Shown here piece by piece: positions 1 through 9,214 of a DNA stretch of 64,000 bases. This stretch comes from JAPPLB01 sp965218555 (GTDB lineage: Bacteria; Acidobacteriota; Terriglobia; Bryobacterales; UBA6623): the NCBI GenBank assembly GCA_965218555.1, contig OZ244625.1, positions 744,001-808,000 of the forward strand, read 5' to 3'. A program made the position numbers and the translations under genes. Position 1 is the first letter of the stretch. Each line of letters opens with the position of its first letter. The notes below the pieces were generated by a model, which ran no database searches, was not told the origin of the DNA, and was given only the letters and a program-made list of their open reading frames with translations.

Positions 1-251
1 CGATGCTGGGTCCGATGACGAACCCCAAGAACGAGAACCTGCGCGACCTGAATCTGCGCGAGATTTGCGTGATGCTGCCGCTGGTTCTCTGGTGCTTCTG
101 GATCGGGCTCTATCCGAAGCAGCACTTCGAGATTCTCGATAAGCCCGTCGCTCGCATCGTCGAGCGCGTCGATCCTGAGTATTACAGCCGCAACGGCATT
201 CCGAATCCCCTGAACGAGGGCGTGCGGGTCGCCTCGCTGGTGCAAGACTGA
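1..251 (+). CDS. nuoM: NADH-quinone oxidoreductase subunit M, C-terminal end (partial)
   Basis: The gene is cut by the left window edge; about 82 C-terminal residues are visible. NuoM is one of the three antiporter-like proton-pumping subunits of the membrane arm of respiratory complex I. The visible part has one hydrophobic helix (VMLPLVLWCFWIGLYP) followed by a polar tail, as at the end of NuoM/NuoN-type proteins. Its TGA stop overlaps the ATG of nuoN by one base (TGATG), the usual nuoM-nuoN arrangement. The assignment rests mostly on this context, because the visible part alone is short. Confidence 0.85.
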   Translation, partial: MLGPMTNPKNENLRDLNLREICVMLPLVLWCFWIGLYPKQHFEILDKPVARIVERVDPEYYSRNGIPNPLNEGVRVASLVQD

Positions 252-1711
252 TGGACCCTCTTTTTACCTGGACTGACTTTTTCATCCTCAAACCGGCGAT
301 TCTTCTCTGCCTGTTTGGTTGCGGCATTCTCCTGACAGACTTCTTGCTCAAGCAGGGTCGCTGGAATGCCCTGACCGCGCTCGTCGGCGAAGGGTTTGTC
401 GCCGTTGCCCTGTGGCAGCACTGCGAAGAAGTCACAACCGCTGGTCAACTATTCGGGCTCGGCGGCTCGATGGCCGTGGACGGCTTCTCCGTCTTCTTCA
501 ACTACATCTTCGTCGTGTCCGCGATCTTGGCGATCATCATCGCGTCGCGCTACATGGACGACAAAAAATCGAATCGCGGCGAGTTCTACGGGCTGATGCT
601 CTTCGCGCAGGCCGGCATGTCGGTCATGGCGCAAGGCTACGAGCTGGTCACGCTCTTTATTGGTCTGGAGCTGATGGCTCTCAGCTTCTACGTCATGGTC
701 GGCTTCCTTCGCAACGAGCTACGGTCCAACGAAGCCGCGATGAAATACCTCATCCTCGGCGCGCTTTCGAGCGGATTTCTGGCCTATGGCTTCTCGATCT
801 TCTACGGCATGAGCGGGTCGACGAACCTCGCCGCCATCGCTGACGCCGTTGCCGAACGCGATCTCACCGACCCGGTCTTGTTGATCGCGATGGTCACCAC
901 ATCCGTGGGCCTGTTCTTCAAGATCTCGGTCGTGCCGTTTCATATGTGGGCGCCGGACGCCTACGAAGGCGCGCCGACGCCCATCACCGCGTACGTCTCG
1001 GTAGCGTCGAAGGCCGCCTCGTTCGCGATGATGATGCGCATCTTCCTGGTGCCGCTCGTAAGCGTTCAGGAACTGTGGATGCCGTTGTTCGGGGCCGTAG
1101 CCCTGGCAACGATGACGCTGGGCAACGTCGCCGCTCTCACGCAGAACAACCTCAAACGACTGCTGGCCTACAGCTCGATCTCGCACGCCGGCTACATCTT
1201 GCTGGGGCTCGCTGCGGGCAACGAGACGGGCCTCAAGGGCATCTCGCTTTACATTCTGGTCTACATCTTCATGAACTTCGGTGTTTTCGCCTTGATCGCC
1301 GCGATGCGCCGAGAGGGTCAAGCCGCCGAAGACATCGATGACCTGAACGGGTTGATGCAGCGGCATCCCGGCTACGCGATTTTGATGCTGGTCCTGCTGC
1401 TTTCTCTGGCGGGCATTCCGCCCATGGCCGGCTTCTACGGCAAGTATTTCATCTTCCTCGGCCTGCTCGAAGCCGGCAGCTACCTGCTTGCCATTGCCGG
1501 CGCGCTCTACGTTGCCGTCTCCGCCTACTACTACTTCCGCATCGTCCGCGCCATGTTCCTGAGCGAGAGCCTCGAACCCGCCGTTATCGTACCGGGCTTG
1601 GGGACCAAGGTTGCGCTTGTCGCGAGCGCCGTCTTCACTCTGCTGATCGGACTCTACCCCGAGCCTTTCATCAACATGGCGACGGACTCGATTTTGCTGG
1701 CTCTTCGGTAG
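251..1711 (+). CDS. nuoN: NADH-quinone oxidoreductase subunit N
   Basis: Proton-pumping antiporter-like subunit of complex I in the cytoplasmic membrane. It has 486 residues, the usual NuoN length, and is hydrophobic throughout with about 14 predicted helices. The family's functional charged residues are in place: Glu140 in GLELMALSFY, Lys224 in FFKISVVPFHMWAPDAYEGA, and Lys398 in GFYGKYF. It follows nuoM with a one-base overlap and is probably the last gene of the nuo operon, since no further nuo gene follows and the next gene is on the other strand. Confidence 0.96.
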   Translation: MDPLFTWTDFFILKPAILLCLFGCGILLTDFLLKQGRWNALTALVGEGFVAVALWQHCEEVTTAGQLFGLGGSMAVDGFSVFFNYIFVVSAILAIIIASRYMDDKKSNRGEFYGLMLFAQAGMSVMAQGYELVTLFIGLELMALSFYVMVGFLRNELRSNEAAMKYLILGALSSGFLAYGFSIFYGMSGSTNLAAIADAVAERDLTDPVLLIAMVTTSVGLFFKISVVPFHMWAPDAYEGAPTPITAYVSVASKAASFAMMMRIFLVPLVSVQELWMPLFGAVALATMTLGNVAALTQNNLKRLLAYSSISHAGYILLGLAAGNETGLKGISLYILVYIFMNFGVFALIAAMRREGQAAEDIDDLNGLMQRHPGYAILMLVLLLSLAGIPPMAGFYGKYFIFLGLLEAGSYLLAIAGALYVAVSAYYYFRIVRAMFLSESLEPAVIVPGLGTKVALVASAVFTLLIGLYPEPFINMATDSILLALR

Positions 1712-1950
1712 CGGTCCGCCGAAGCGTCTCCGTGCCTTCCAGAGCGGACGCGGTTTTATAACCACGCCTGCGTTTCATAAATCATTCCCCAAAAACACAC
1801 CGGCCAGGGCGCAAGCTGCCGCGGGCGGAAAGCAAGTTCGAGAATCTCGACGATCTCGCACTTATCCGTGATCCGGATGCCGCCACAAGACCGGCATGTC
1901 CGCTGACGTTGCGGTTTTCGGTTCCGGTGCCGGAGGACTCGAAGCCCGGG

Positions 1951-2514
1951 CTAGTCGGCCTTCTCTTGTGTCGCCGGGCTACTGGTAGCGGCCATCGTTT
2001 GATGGACAGCGGCGGGTTGTTGAGCGGGAGCCGGGGGCGGCTTGTAGAGCGTCACCATGCAGCCTCCGATCGCCGCGAACAGAATCCCCGCCGCAAACTG
2101 CCAACGAATGCTCGACATGCCGCCCGCCGGGGGATGCAAGGTCATCGATACGACGGCATTCACGATGGGCGCTCCGGCGAATACGATCGACATGACGACG
2201 GCCGGGGTCCCCTTGGCTCCGAAAGCGAGCAAGATGCCAAAAGCTCCGATCGCGCCGGCGCATCCCGCGATCAGCGACCAACCGGCCCCCTTCATCGGAA
2301 GATTCCAGTTCGCGTTGCCGGCAACGAGTATCGCGATCGGGGCCAGGACGGCCACCAGAAAATAGGCGATCCCTACGAAGAGGAAGGCTTTATAGCGGCC
2401 GTTGACCGGATCGCCCATGCCGAGCTGTCCGGTGTGTAGCAGATTGCCGTAAGTGCCCCAGGCAAAAACGGTCATCAGTGCGTAAGCGAGCCAGGCGAAA
2501 CCGGCTTGTTGCAT
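1951..2514 (-). CDS. small multi-pass membrane protein, DMT/EamA-like half
   Basis: A 187-residue protein with about five hydrophobic segments (for example FAWLAYALMTVFAWGTYGNL, AFLFVGIAYFLVAVLAPIAI, WSLIAGCAGAIGAFGILLAF, WQFAAGILFAAIGGCMV) and a Pro/Ala-rich soluble tail. The glycine-rich helices and the internal AGCAGAIGAFGILLAFG pattern resemble the drug/metabolite transporter (EamA) fold, but only about half of a ten-helix DMT protein is present. It may work as a dimer. The substrate is unknown. It stands alone, convergent with nuoN. Confidence 0.6.
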   Translation of the reverse strand: MQQAGFAWLAYALMTVFAWGTYGNLLHTGQLGMGDPVNGRYKAFLFVGIAYFLVAVLAPIAILVAGNANWNLPMKGAGWSLIAGCAGAIGAFGILLAFGAKGTPAVVMSIVFAGAPIVNAVVSMTLHPPAGGMSSIRWQFAAGILFAAIGGCMVTLYKPPPAPAQQPAAVHQTMAATSSPATQEKAD

Positions 2515-2716
2515 ATCGGGAGCCTCCAGGAAGAGTCACTGTTTGGGACTGTCGAGAATTTCGAAGGATAGCAGGCCCGGTTGCACGGCGTGGGCAGCCG
2601 AGACGCACGGTGCTCGCGCGGCCGTAATGGGAAACCGGGACGAACCTGCGAGGACAAGCGCTGACGATCTGTCCTGAGCCGGTCAAGTCGAAAGCGCGAG
2701 AAATGGACGAGTGCTG

Positions 2717-4192
2717 CTAGGCCAACGCCTTCTTGACGACGTTGCCCCGCACTCCCGTCAGTCGCTGGTCGAGGCCTTGATACAAGTAGGTGAGCTTCGT
2801 GTGATCGAGACCCATCAGATGAAGAATCGTCGCGTGCAAGTCAGATACGTGACAAGGCTCTTCTTCGGCTTCGAAGCCGAGCTCATCCGTTGTGCCGATC
2901 GCTTGACCGCCTTTCACGCCGGCGCCCGACAACCACATGGTGAACCCCTGCCAGTCATGATCGCGGCCGGGTTTGTCGACGCCCTCGCTGGTAGGGGTGC
3001 GCCCGAATTCCCCGCCCCAAATGAGGAGCGTTTCGTCCCACAGGCCGGTGCGCTTCAAATCGCTCATCAGCGCGGCGATGGGCTTGTCAGTCTCGCCGGC
3101 GTGCAGTTTGTGGTTCGAGATGCAATCGTTGTGACCGTCCCAGGTGTCCTCGATATGACCGCCGCCGGAATAAAGCTGAACGAAGCGCACTCCGCGCTCG
3201 AGCAGCCGGCGCGTAATCAGGCACTTCCTTCCGAAATCAGCCGTAAGGTCGTCATCAAGTCCGTACAGGGCCCGTGTCTGAGGAGTCTCTTTATCCAGGT
3301 CCACGGCCTCGACCGCAGCCGTCTGCATGCGATAGGCAAGTTCGTACGACTCGATCCGCGCAGCTATCTCCGATTCCCCCGGGTGGGCCTGGAGGTGCTG
3401 CCGGTTCAAGTCACCCAGCACGTCGAGGGCTTCGCGCTGGGTTGTTTCGCTGATTCCCTCCGGCGTTCTCAAGTTCAGCAGCGGCGCGCCTTTGCTGCGA
3501 AACAGCGTGCCTTGAAAGGCCGCCGGCATGAAACCGGCCGTCCAATTGGACGCCCCGCTGATCGGGCCGCCTCGCGGGTCGGTCATCACGACAAAGCTCG
3601 GCATGCTTTCGTTTTCGGTGCCCAGCCCATAGCTCAGCCATGACCCCAACGAAGGTTTCCCGATCGTCACGCTGCCGGTGTTCATCTGCAAGCAGCCCGA
3701 TGCATGGGCCGCTGTGTCGGTATGACACGAGCGGATGACACAAAGGTCGTCGGCAAACTTGGCCGTGTGAGGGAACAAGTCGCTGATCCAAAGTCCGCTC
3801 TGGCCGTGCTGCCGGAACGTAAACGGCGTCTGCATCAAGTTCCCGATCGGACGATTGTTCGAGCCGACAACAGCGTCGCCCTTGTACGGCATGTTGTTGA
3901 ACTTGGTCAAAGCCGGTTTGTAGTCAAATGTGTCGACTTGGCTCGGCGCTCCGTTCATGAAGAGAAAGACTGCGTGCTTGGCCTTGGCCTCGAAGTGGGC
4001 CGGTTTCGCGCTGAGGATTCCCCCGGTTGCTGAATCATTAGCCGCACCGTGCGCGGGCCGCGCGAAGAAGCCGTCGCGCGAAAGGACATCGAGCAGCGCC
4101 AAGGCCGGAAAGCCGGCGCCCATGCGCTGCAACATCTGCCTCCGGCTCGGCGGACTGCTGACGCGAAATCGCTGTTTATCAGGCACGTCCAT
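2717..4192 (-). CDS. DUF1501 family exported protein
   Basis: A 491-residue protein of the DUF1501 family, which has an alkaline-phosphatase/sulfatase-like fold and is common in Planctomycetota and Acidobacteriota. Residues 17-40 hold a twin-arginine-type signal (SRRQMLQRMGAG followed by a hydrophobic stretch), so it is probably exported folded. Family landmarks include FLFMNGAPSQVDTFDYKP near the N-terminus, HTDTAAHASGC, and LLIWGGEFGRTPTSEG near the C-terminus. It lies 6 bp after a sulfatase remnant and downstream of a DUF1549/DUF1553 cytochrome protein on the same strand. This trio usually occurs together and is presumed to process polymeric or sulfated organic matter; the reaction is unknown. 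Confidence 0.9.
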   Translation of the reverse strand: MDVPDKQRFRVSSPPSRRQMLQRMGAGFPALALLDVLSRDGFFARPAHGAANDSATGGILSAKPAHFEAKAKHAVFLFMNGAPSQVDTFDYKPALTKFNNMPYKGDAVVGSNNRPIGNLMQTPFTFRQHGQSGLWISDLFPHTAKFADDLCVIRSCHTDTAAHASGCLQMNTGSVTIGKPSLGSWLSYGLGTENESMPSFVVMTDPRGGPISGASNWTAGFMPAAFQGTLFRSKGAPLLNLRTPEGISETTQREALDVLGDLNRQHLQAHPGESEIAARIESYELAYRMQTAAVEAVDLDKETPQTRALYGLDDDLTADFGRKCLITRRLLERGVRFVQLYSGGGHIEDTWDGHNDCISNHKLHAGETDKPIAALMSDLKRTGLWDETLLIWGGEFGRTPTSEGVDKPGRDHDWQGFTMWLSGAGVKGGQAIGTTDELGFEAEEEPCHVSDLHATILHLMGLDHTKLTYLYQGLDQRLTGVRGNVVKKALA

Positions 4193-4198
4193 GGCTAT

Positions 4199-4492
4199 TC
4201 ACCTCAAGACCGCGCCGCCGCCCATCTTGTCCCGCGATTCGTTGACGGCCTTCGGATTTAGCGCGGCCGAGTTGGGCATCTCATGCGGGTCGTCAACAAG
4301 ATTATATAGCTCGACGGCCTCATCATTCCCCTTCTCGATCAACTTCCACAGCGCCGTTCTCACCGCTATCCCACCTCGCACGCCGTCGCCGAAGCCAAGC
4401 GGAAGCCCTCGGGGAACGGGGGGCATCCAAGTCTCAGCGCTCGTGTCGCTCGCTCCACCCTTGAGATCAGGAGAGATGCAGGGTAACTCCAC
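4199..4492 (-). pseudogene. truncated sulfatase, C-terminal remnant
   Basis: Only the last 50-55 residues look like protein. The string AVRTALWKLIEKGNDEAVELYNLVDDP followed by a HEMPNSAALNP tail matches the C-terminal signature of arylsulfatases (R-x-x-x-WKLI ... ELYNL-DDP-E--N-A). No catalytic domain precedes it. The upstream end of the reading frame, about 4400-4482, is unrelated sequence ending in CCTGCATCTCTCC (minus strand), the same as one terminus of the MITE-like element at 16836-17010. The gene was therefore probably truncated by an insertion. Its stop lies 6 bp before the DUF1501 gene, consistent with an original sulfatase-DUF1501 operon. Confidence 0.65.
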
Positions 4493-4521
4493 TCCGTAGC
4501 GGTCGTGTGCAAGGGGTTCGC

Positions 4522-7086
4522 CTAGTCAGGGTAAACAAACTCGTTAAGATTCAAAATCACACGACAGACTTGCCGCAAGGCTTTGTGACTTGCCTCTTTT
4601 TTCGTGAATTCCCGAGCTGAATCGGTCAAGAGCCGCTTGGCTTCCGTGTCAAAAAACGCGGTCAACTTGCGCAATTCACTTCGGGTCGGTGTTCGCGCCA
4701 GTGCCAGACGATAGGCGAGCTTGATCTGCTCATCGCGGTCCTCTCCCGCCTCCGTGCGAAGGCGCCGCGCCAAGTGACCCGCCTGCCGATTGACAAAATC
4801 CCCGTTGAAGAGAGTCAACGCCTGCGGCGCCACGCTGGTGTTCACGCGCGCGGCGGTCGTGCGGGTTGTATCGCAGAAGTCCAAAACTTCAAGCATCGGT
4901 ACGATCATCGAACGCTTCACAAACGCGTAGATCGTTCTCCGCGACGCAGAGTCTTCATCAAACGGCCGCCAGATCTTGTCCGGATCGCTGTGGCCTTCAA
5001 GCGCTGCCGCGGGCACGAACGGATACGTGCTTGGACCGTACATCTTGCGGTTCAGCCTTCCGCTAACCGCCAGCATCGAATCTCGAATCGCCTCGACCTC
5101 CAATCGCTCGTAGGGAAAGCGCCAGAGGAGACGGTTCTCGGGATCTTTCTGGCCGTAGTCCACGCGCCAGTTCTTGCTCATCGCGTAAACGCTGCTCGTC
5201 ATGATCAGGCGATGCAGCTTTTTCAACGACCAGCCGTTGTCGATGAACCAGTTCGCAAGCCAGTCCAGCAAGGCAGGATGCGTCGGCGGATCACCGTTGA
5301 CACCGAAGTCACTCGGCGTTCGGACAATTCCCTGTCCGAAGTGGAACTGCCAGACGCGGTTGACGATCACGCGCGCGGTGAGAGGATTCTCCGGACTTGC
5401 AATCCAGCGCGCCAACGCCAGCCGCCGCAGACTTGTCTTCGGTCTCTCGCCCTCCCACGTTGCCGGCCTCACAAGAGCCTTGTCGCCGGGATCGAGCACC
5501 GCGGGAACGCCGGCGGTTACCTCCGGACCCGGTGCAGTGGCTTTGCCGCGAATCAACAGATGAGTCGCCGCTGGTTTCTCTTTGGGTTCGTGCAGGAAGT
5601 AGCCCCGCGGCAGATCCGGCGTTTCCTCGCGAAGCTCACAGATCATCTCCGTCAGCGTTTCGATCCGCCGGCGCTTTTCGGGAGGCAGGGCAGCGGCCAA
5701 CTCCTCATCCAGCCGTCGTTGATTTTCCTTGATCAGTTCCCGCTGGCGGACCGTGATCTCTTCGCGAGACGCCAGGAAAGCGTCTCGCACTTCACGACTC
5801 AACTCACTGTCGCCATTCTTCAGGTGCTCCAGGCGGAACTGCGAACGAATCTCGGTGATCACCTTCTCGAGCGGCTCGATCTTCGCATCGCGCAGTTTCA
5901 GTCGTTCGATCTGGCGGGGCCGGCCGATCGGAAGGTCCAACTCACGGCGCCCGTTCCGAGCGCGGTCCATCGGATCGAATACCGCCAGGAAGCGGTAGTA
6001 GTCACGGGCGGTCAGGGGCTCGAACTTGTGGTTGTGGCAACGCGCACAGCCGAGGGTCAGCCCGAGAAAGACATGCGATGTCGTGCTGACCAGGTCGTCG
6101 AGTTGGTCATAGCGGTCCGTCAACGGATCCGCCGGCTCATCGTCCCATGGGCCGAGCCGCGTGTACCCCAGCGCGATGAACGTCTCGGCGGAACGATCGG
6201 GCAACTCATCACCCGCAAGCTGTTCGAGAACAAAGCGGTCGAAGGGCTTATCGTCGTTGAACGCCCGAATAACGTAGTCGCGGTAGCGCCAGACGTGCGG
6301 CTTGGTGGCGTCGCGCTCGTATCCATTCGTCTCGGCATAACGTACGAGGTCAAGCCAGTGACGCGCCCAACGCTCACCGTAGCCTTTGCGGCCGAGAAGG
6401 TCATCGACGACAGCATCAAGCGCCTCCGCGGACGGATTTTCGTAGAAGGCCTCTTGCTCAGCCAGCGTTGGAAGCAAACCCGTCAAGTCGAGGTGCGCCC
6501 GCCGTAAAAGCTGATGCGGTTCCGCTCTCGGGTTGGGCTGCCAGCCCTGTTGCTCCAGCCGTGCGAATACAAAGTCGTCAATCGGATTGCGAATCCGTCT
6601 CATCAGCTCACGGTCCTGAACCGACGGCGGATCCGGTCGGCTTCGCGGCTGAAACGCCCAGTGGTCTTTGCCGTCGGGCGGGCCGTGCTCCGCGTGCTCA
6701 TCGCTCCCGTCGTCCGGCCATGCCGCACCTTGATCGATCCAACGGCGTAGTAGCGCAACCTGTTCGGAAGTAAGTCGCGGTCCCTGCGGCGGCATGACCG
6801 TCTTTTCGTCAGCCCCGCTTACATAACGAATCAGAAGACTTTCGTCGCTCTTGTGGGGAACGATCGCGGGCACGCCCGACCCGCCCCCACGCAAAGCGTC
6901 TGCCCGCCGATCCAATCGAAACTCTCCGAGCTGGTTCTCGGAACCGTGACAGACGTAGCAGCGGGTTTCGAAAATCGGCCGAATGTCGTTCTCGAAGTCA
7001 GCGGAATCGGCTGCCCGCAACCCGCCCGAAGAAATGAGCAGAGCAGCAACGGGCAGGCTTGCGATGGGAGCGAGACGCGACATCAA
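4522..7086 (-). CDS. PSCyt1-DUF1549-DUF1553 exported cytochrome-like protein
   Basis: An 854-residue protein with an N-terminal signal peptide (about 25 residues, cut near GLRAAD). Then comes a Planctomycete-type cytochrome c domain with a heme site at Cys43-x-x-Cys46-His47 and the typical ENDIRPIFETRCYVCHG lead-in. DUF1549 follows at about 160-380 and contains a second CxxCH (GCARCHNHKFEPL). DUF1553 lies at about 530-800 (KTSLRRLALARWIASPENPLTARV, then the NRVWQFHFGQGIV family motif). Members are periplasmic or surface proteins of unknown reaction found beside DUF1501 and sulfatase genes, as here. It begins the minus-strand cluster ending at 2717. Confidence 0.93.
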   Translation of the reverse strand: MMSRLAPIASLPVAALLISSGGLRAADSADFENDIRPIFETRCYVCHGSENQLGEFRLDRRADALRGGGSGVPAIVPHKSDESLLIRYVSGADEKTVMPPQGPRLTSEQVALLRRWIDQGAAWPDDGSDEHAEHGPPDGKDHWAFQPRSRPDPPSVQDRELMRRIRNPIDDFVFARLEQQGWQPNPRAEPHQLLRRAHLDLTGLLPTLAEQEAFYENPSAEALDAVVDDLLGRKGYGERWARHWLDLVRYAETNGYERDATKPHVWRYRDYVIRAFNDDKPFDRFVLEQLAGDELPDRSAETFIALGYTRLGPWDDEPADPLTDRYDQLDDLVSTTSHVFLGLTLGCARCHNHKFEPLTARDYYRFLAVFDPMDRARNGRRELDLPIGRPRQIERLKLRDAKIEPLEKVITEIRSQFRLEHLKNGDSELSREVRDAFLASREEITVRQRELIKENQRRLDEELAAALPPEKRRRIETLTEMICELREETPDLPRGYFLHEPKEKPAATHLLIRGKATAPGPEVTAGVPAVLDPGDKALVRPATWEGERPKTSLRRLALARWIASPENPLTARVIVNRVWQFHFGQGIVRTPSDFGVNGDPPTHPALLDWLANWFIDNGWSLKKLHRLIMTSSVYAMSKNWRVDYGQKDPENRLLWRFPYERLEVEAIRDSMLAVSGRLNRKMYGPSTYPFVPAAALEGHSDPDKIWRPFDEDSASRRTIYAFVKRSMIVPMLEVLDFCDTTRTTAARVNTSVAPQALTLFNGDFVNRQAGHLARRLRTEAGEDRDEQIKLAYRLALARTPTRSELRKLTAFFDTEAKRLLTDSAREFTKKEASHKALRQVCRVILNLNEFVYPD

Positions 7087-7258
7087 GAGCAGCTAGCGGT
7101 TCGCCGGGCAGATACAGCCGAAAAACCCTGGATCTACTATAGCGCAGCACTCCGATGCTACCAAGACACAGAGTCGTTCCGATGCGAGCTGTACTGAAAG
7201 CTCGGCGGCCGGGTTTGTCACCGTGGGTGGAGGTGAGCGGACCAGGCAAGCAACGGCG

Positions 7259-7906
7259 CTAAAAACCCTGTTGTTTGAGGTCTTCGATGGTGAGGTTTGA
7301 GCCGGGGTCGATGGTCCTGTTCCGGAGGAGTTTTTCGACGTGTTTGGCGAGTATGTCGCATTCGATGTTGACTTCTGCTCCGGGGCGTTGGGTGTGGAGG
7401 GCAGTGGCTTGGTAGGTATGCGGGATGATGGCAACCGAGACCAAATCACCTTCTACGGCGGCGAGGGTGAGGCTGACGCCGTCGATGGCAATGCTTCCCT
7501 TGAAGACCAGATAGCGGAGCAGAGGCCCCGGGACGCAGACTTGGAGGAGCCAGTTTCCGTCCCCGGCGGGGTCGAGGCATGTGATCTCACCGGTGCCGTC
7601 GACATGGCCCAGGACGAAGTGTCCGCTGAGGCGGTCGCCGGGGGCCAGGGGGCGTTCGAGGTTCACGAGGGATCCGGTTTGGAGCGAGCCGAGGTTCGTC
7701 TTGTCAAGGGTCTCGGGGGAGAGGTCGGCGGCGAAAGCAGTTGCGGTGACTTCGACGGCGGTGAGACAGGCGCCGTTGACGGCGATGCTGGCGCCGATGG
7801 TGAGGCCGGAGAGGATGCGTTCGGCGCGAATGCTGAGACGGGCGCCGGCGGTGGAGCGGGATAGGGATTGGACGGTGCCTGTTTGTTCGATGATGCCGGT
7901 AAACAT
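7259..7906 (-). CDS. ribE: riboflavin synthase, alpha chain
   Basis: Catalyses dismutation of two 6,7-dimethyl-8-ribityllumazines to riboflavin plus a pyrimidinedione, the last step of riboflavin synthesis. The 215 residues form two tandem lumazine-binding barrels. The near-invariant start MFTGIIEQTG is the chosen start; an upstream in-frame ATG at 7984 would add 26 residues with no family match. The second barrel begins around HFVLGHVDGTG. It lies downstream of ribD on the same strand. The symbol ribE is used in the B. subtilis sense; in E. coli naming it is ribC. Confidence 0.95.
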   Translation of the reverse strand: MFTGIIEQTGTVQSLSRSTAGARLSIRAERILSGLTIGASIAVNGACLTAVEVTATAFAADLSPETLDKTNLGSLQTGSLVNLERPLAPGDRLSGHFVLGHVDGTGEITCLDPAGDGNWLLQVCVPGPLLRYLVFKGSIAIDGVSLTLAAVEGDLVSVAIIPHTYQATALHTQRPGAEVNIECDILAKHVEKLLRNRTIDPGSNLTIEDLKQQGF

Positions 7907-8101
7907 GGTGATTGGGTTCAGGGGTTTGCGTGACGGATTGAGCAGGCTGATGGAAAGGCTGCGGACCGCAGAGGCGAGTTCCACGCTACGGGTTTGCCGC
8001 GTGCGTCAGCGATTTCTTGCGGTGTTCCAGATTTGCAGGAGGTTCCGCCCGTTCCAGCGCGGGCGCGCGGATTGACAGCCGCGCCTCTGTCGATTGGCAT
8101 T

Positions 8102-9214
8102 TCAGTCTGCGGAGCCCAGGTAGGCCTCTACGGCGAATTCGTTGCGGCTTACGGAGAAGGTACGTACGTCGTGAAGTTGGATGGCGCCGGAGCGGCTGCG
8201 GCGGCCGATGCCGCCCGCCAGCGGGAGTGAGTCGCTGCCCCCGAGAATCTTGGGCGCGTAGTAGAGCAAGGTCTTGTCGACAATGCCGCTGTCGAGGGCA
8301 GCCCAGTTGAGTTTGGCGCCCGCTTCGATGACAAGCGAGATCATCTGCTGCTCGCCCAGCCAAGCGACGAGGGCCGGCAGGTCGACGCGGCCTTGCGGGG
8401 CATCGAAGACCTTGACGGGGATGCCGCGCTCTTCGAGCGCGGCGCGGCGCTTGGCGGGAGCAGCGGAGGTCGTCGCGATGACCAGATCGTCGTCGAAGGA
8501 TTCCACCATTTCCGACGTGAGCGAAATGCGCAGGAGCGAATCGGCCACGACGCGCACCAGAGGCCGGCGTCGAAAGAGCCTGGAGCGGTCGGTGAGGAGC
8601 GGGTCGTCGGAGAGAACAGTGCCGATACCGGTGAGAATGGCATCGTGATCGTGGCGCACTTGCTGGACATGGGCGCGGGCGACCTCGCTGGTGATCCAGC
8701 CGGTGTTGTCATCGGGCGCTGCGATCTTGCCGTCGAGAGTGAGCGCGGCCTTGAGCGTGACGAACGGGCGGCCGGTCTTGCTGAAGTGGAAGAAGGCTTC
8801 GTTAAGGCGGCGGGCTTCCTCTCGAAAGTCGTCGGCGGGATCGACGGCGAGGCCCGCGGTGCGCAGGCGGGCCAAGCCGGCGCCGGAGACTTTCGGATGC
8901 TCGTCCTCCAGAGGGCAGACGACGCGGCGGATGCCGGCGGCGATGATGGCGTCGGTGCAGGGCGGCGTGCGGCCTTCGAAGCAGCACGGTTCGAGGCTGA
9001 CGTAAAGCGTACCGCCACGGGCCCTTTCGCCCGCTTCGTCGAGCGCGAGGACTTCGGCATGCTTTTTGCCCTCGTAGGTGTAGAAACCGCGTCCGGCGGG
9101 TGAGCCCTCAGCGTCGCAGACGAGGGCGCCGACCATGGGGTTTGGGCTCGCCAAGCCGCGTCCCTGGCGGGCTAGACGGAGGGCTTCGCGGAGGTTTTTG
9201 CTGTCTTCGGCCAT
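8102..9214 (-). CDS. ribD: bifunctional pyrimidine deaminase/reductase RibD
   Basis: Carries out deamination and reduction of the pyrimidine intermediate in riboflavin synthesis. The N-terminal deaminase domain has the zinc/catalytic residues His52-Ala-Glu54 (KKHAEVLAL) and Cys77, Cys78 and Cys86 (SLEPCCFEGRTPPCTDA). The C-terminal reductase domain starts around GRPFVTLKAALTLDGKIA and ends with the VEAGAKLNWAAL region. Length 370, typical. Its ATG overlaps the ftsY TGA by one base (TGATG), so translation is probably coupled. ribE lies about 195 bp downstream, counting its shorter start. Confidence 0.96.
   Translation of the reverse strand: MAEDSKNLREALRLARQGRGLASPNPMVGALVCDAEGSPAGRGFYTYEGKKHAEVLALDEAGERARGGTLYVSLEPCCFEGRTPPCTDAIIAAGIRRVVCPLEDEHPKVSGAGLARLRTAGLAVDPADDFREEARRLNEAFFHFSKTGRPFVTLKAALTLDGKIAAPDDNTGWITSEVARAHVQQVRHDHDAILTGIGTVLSDDPLLTDRSRLFRRRPLVRVVADSLLRISLTSEMVESFDDDLVIATTSAAPAKRRAALEERGIPVKVFDAPQGRVDLPALVAWLGEQQMISLVIEAGAKLNWAALDSGIVDKTLLYYAPKILGGSDSLPLAGGIGRRSRSGAIQLHDVRTFSVSRNEFAVEAYLGSAD

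Noticed and set aside
719..1765. Long frame antisense to nuoN
   Set aside because: Arg/Gln/His-rich shadow of a well-supported gene.
7985..8101. Possible FMN riboswitch near the rib genes
   Set aside because: No recognisable RFN conserved blocks here or upstream of ribD, which is inside the ftsY operon.
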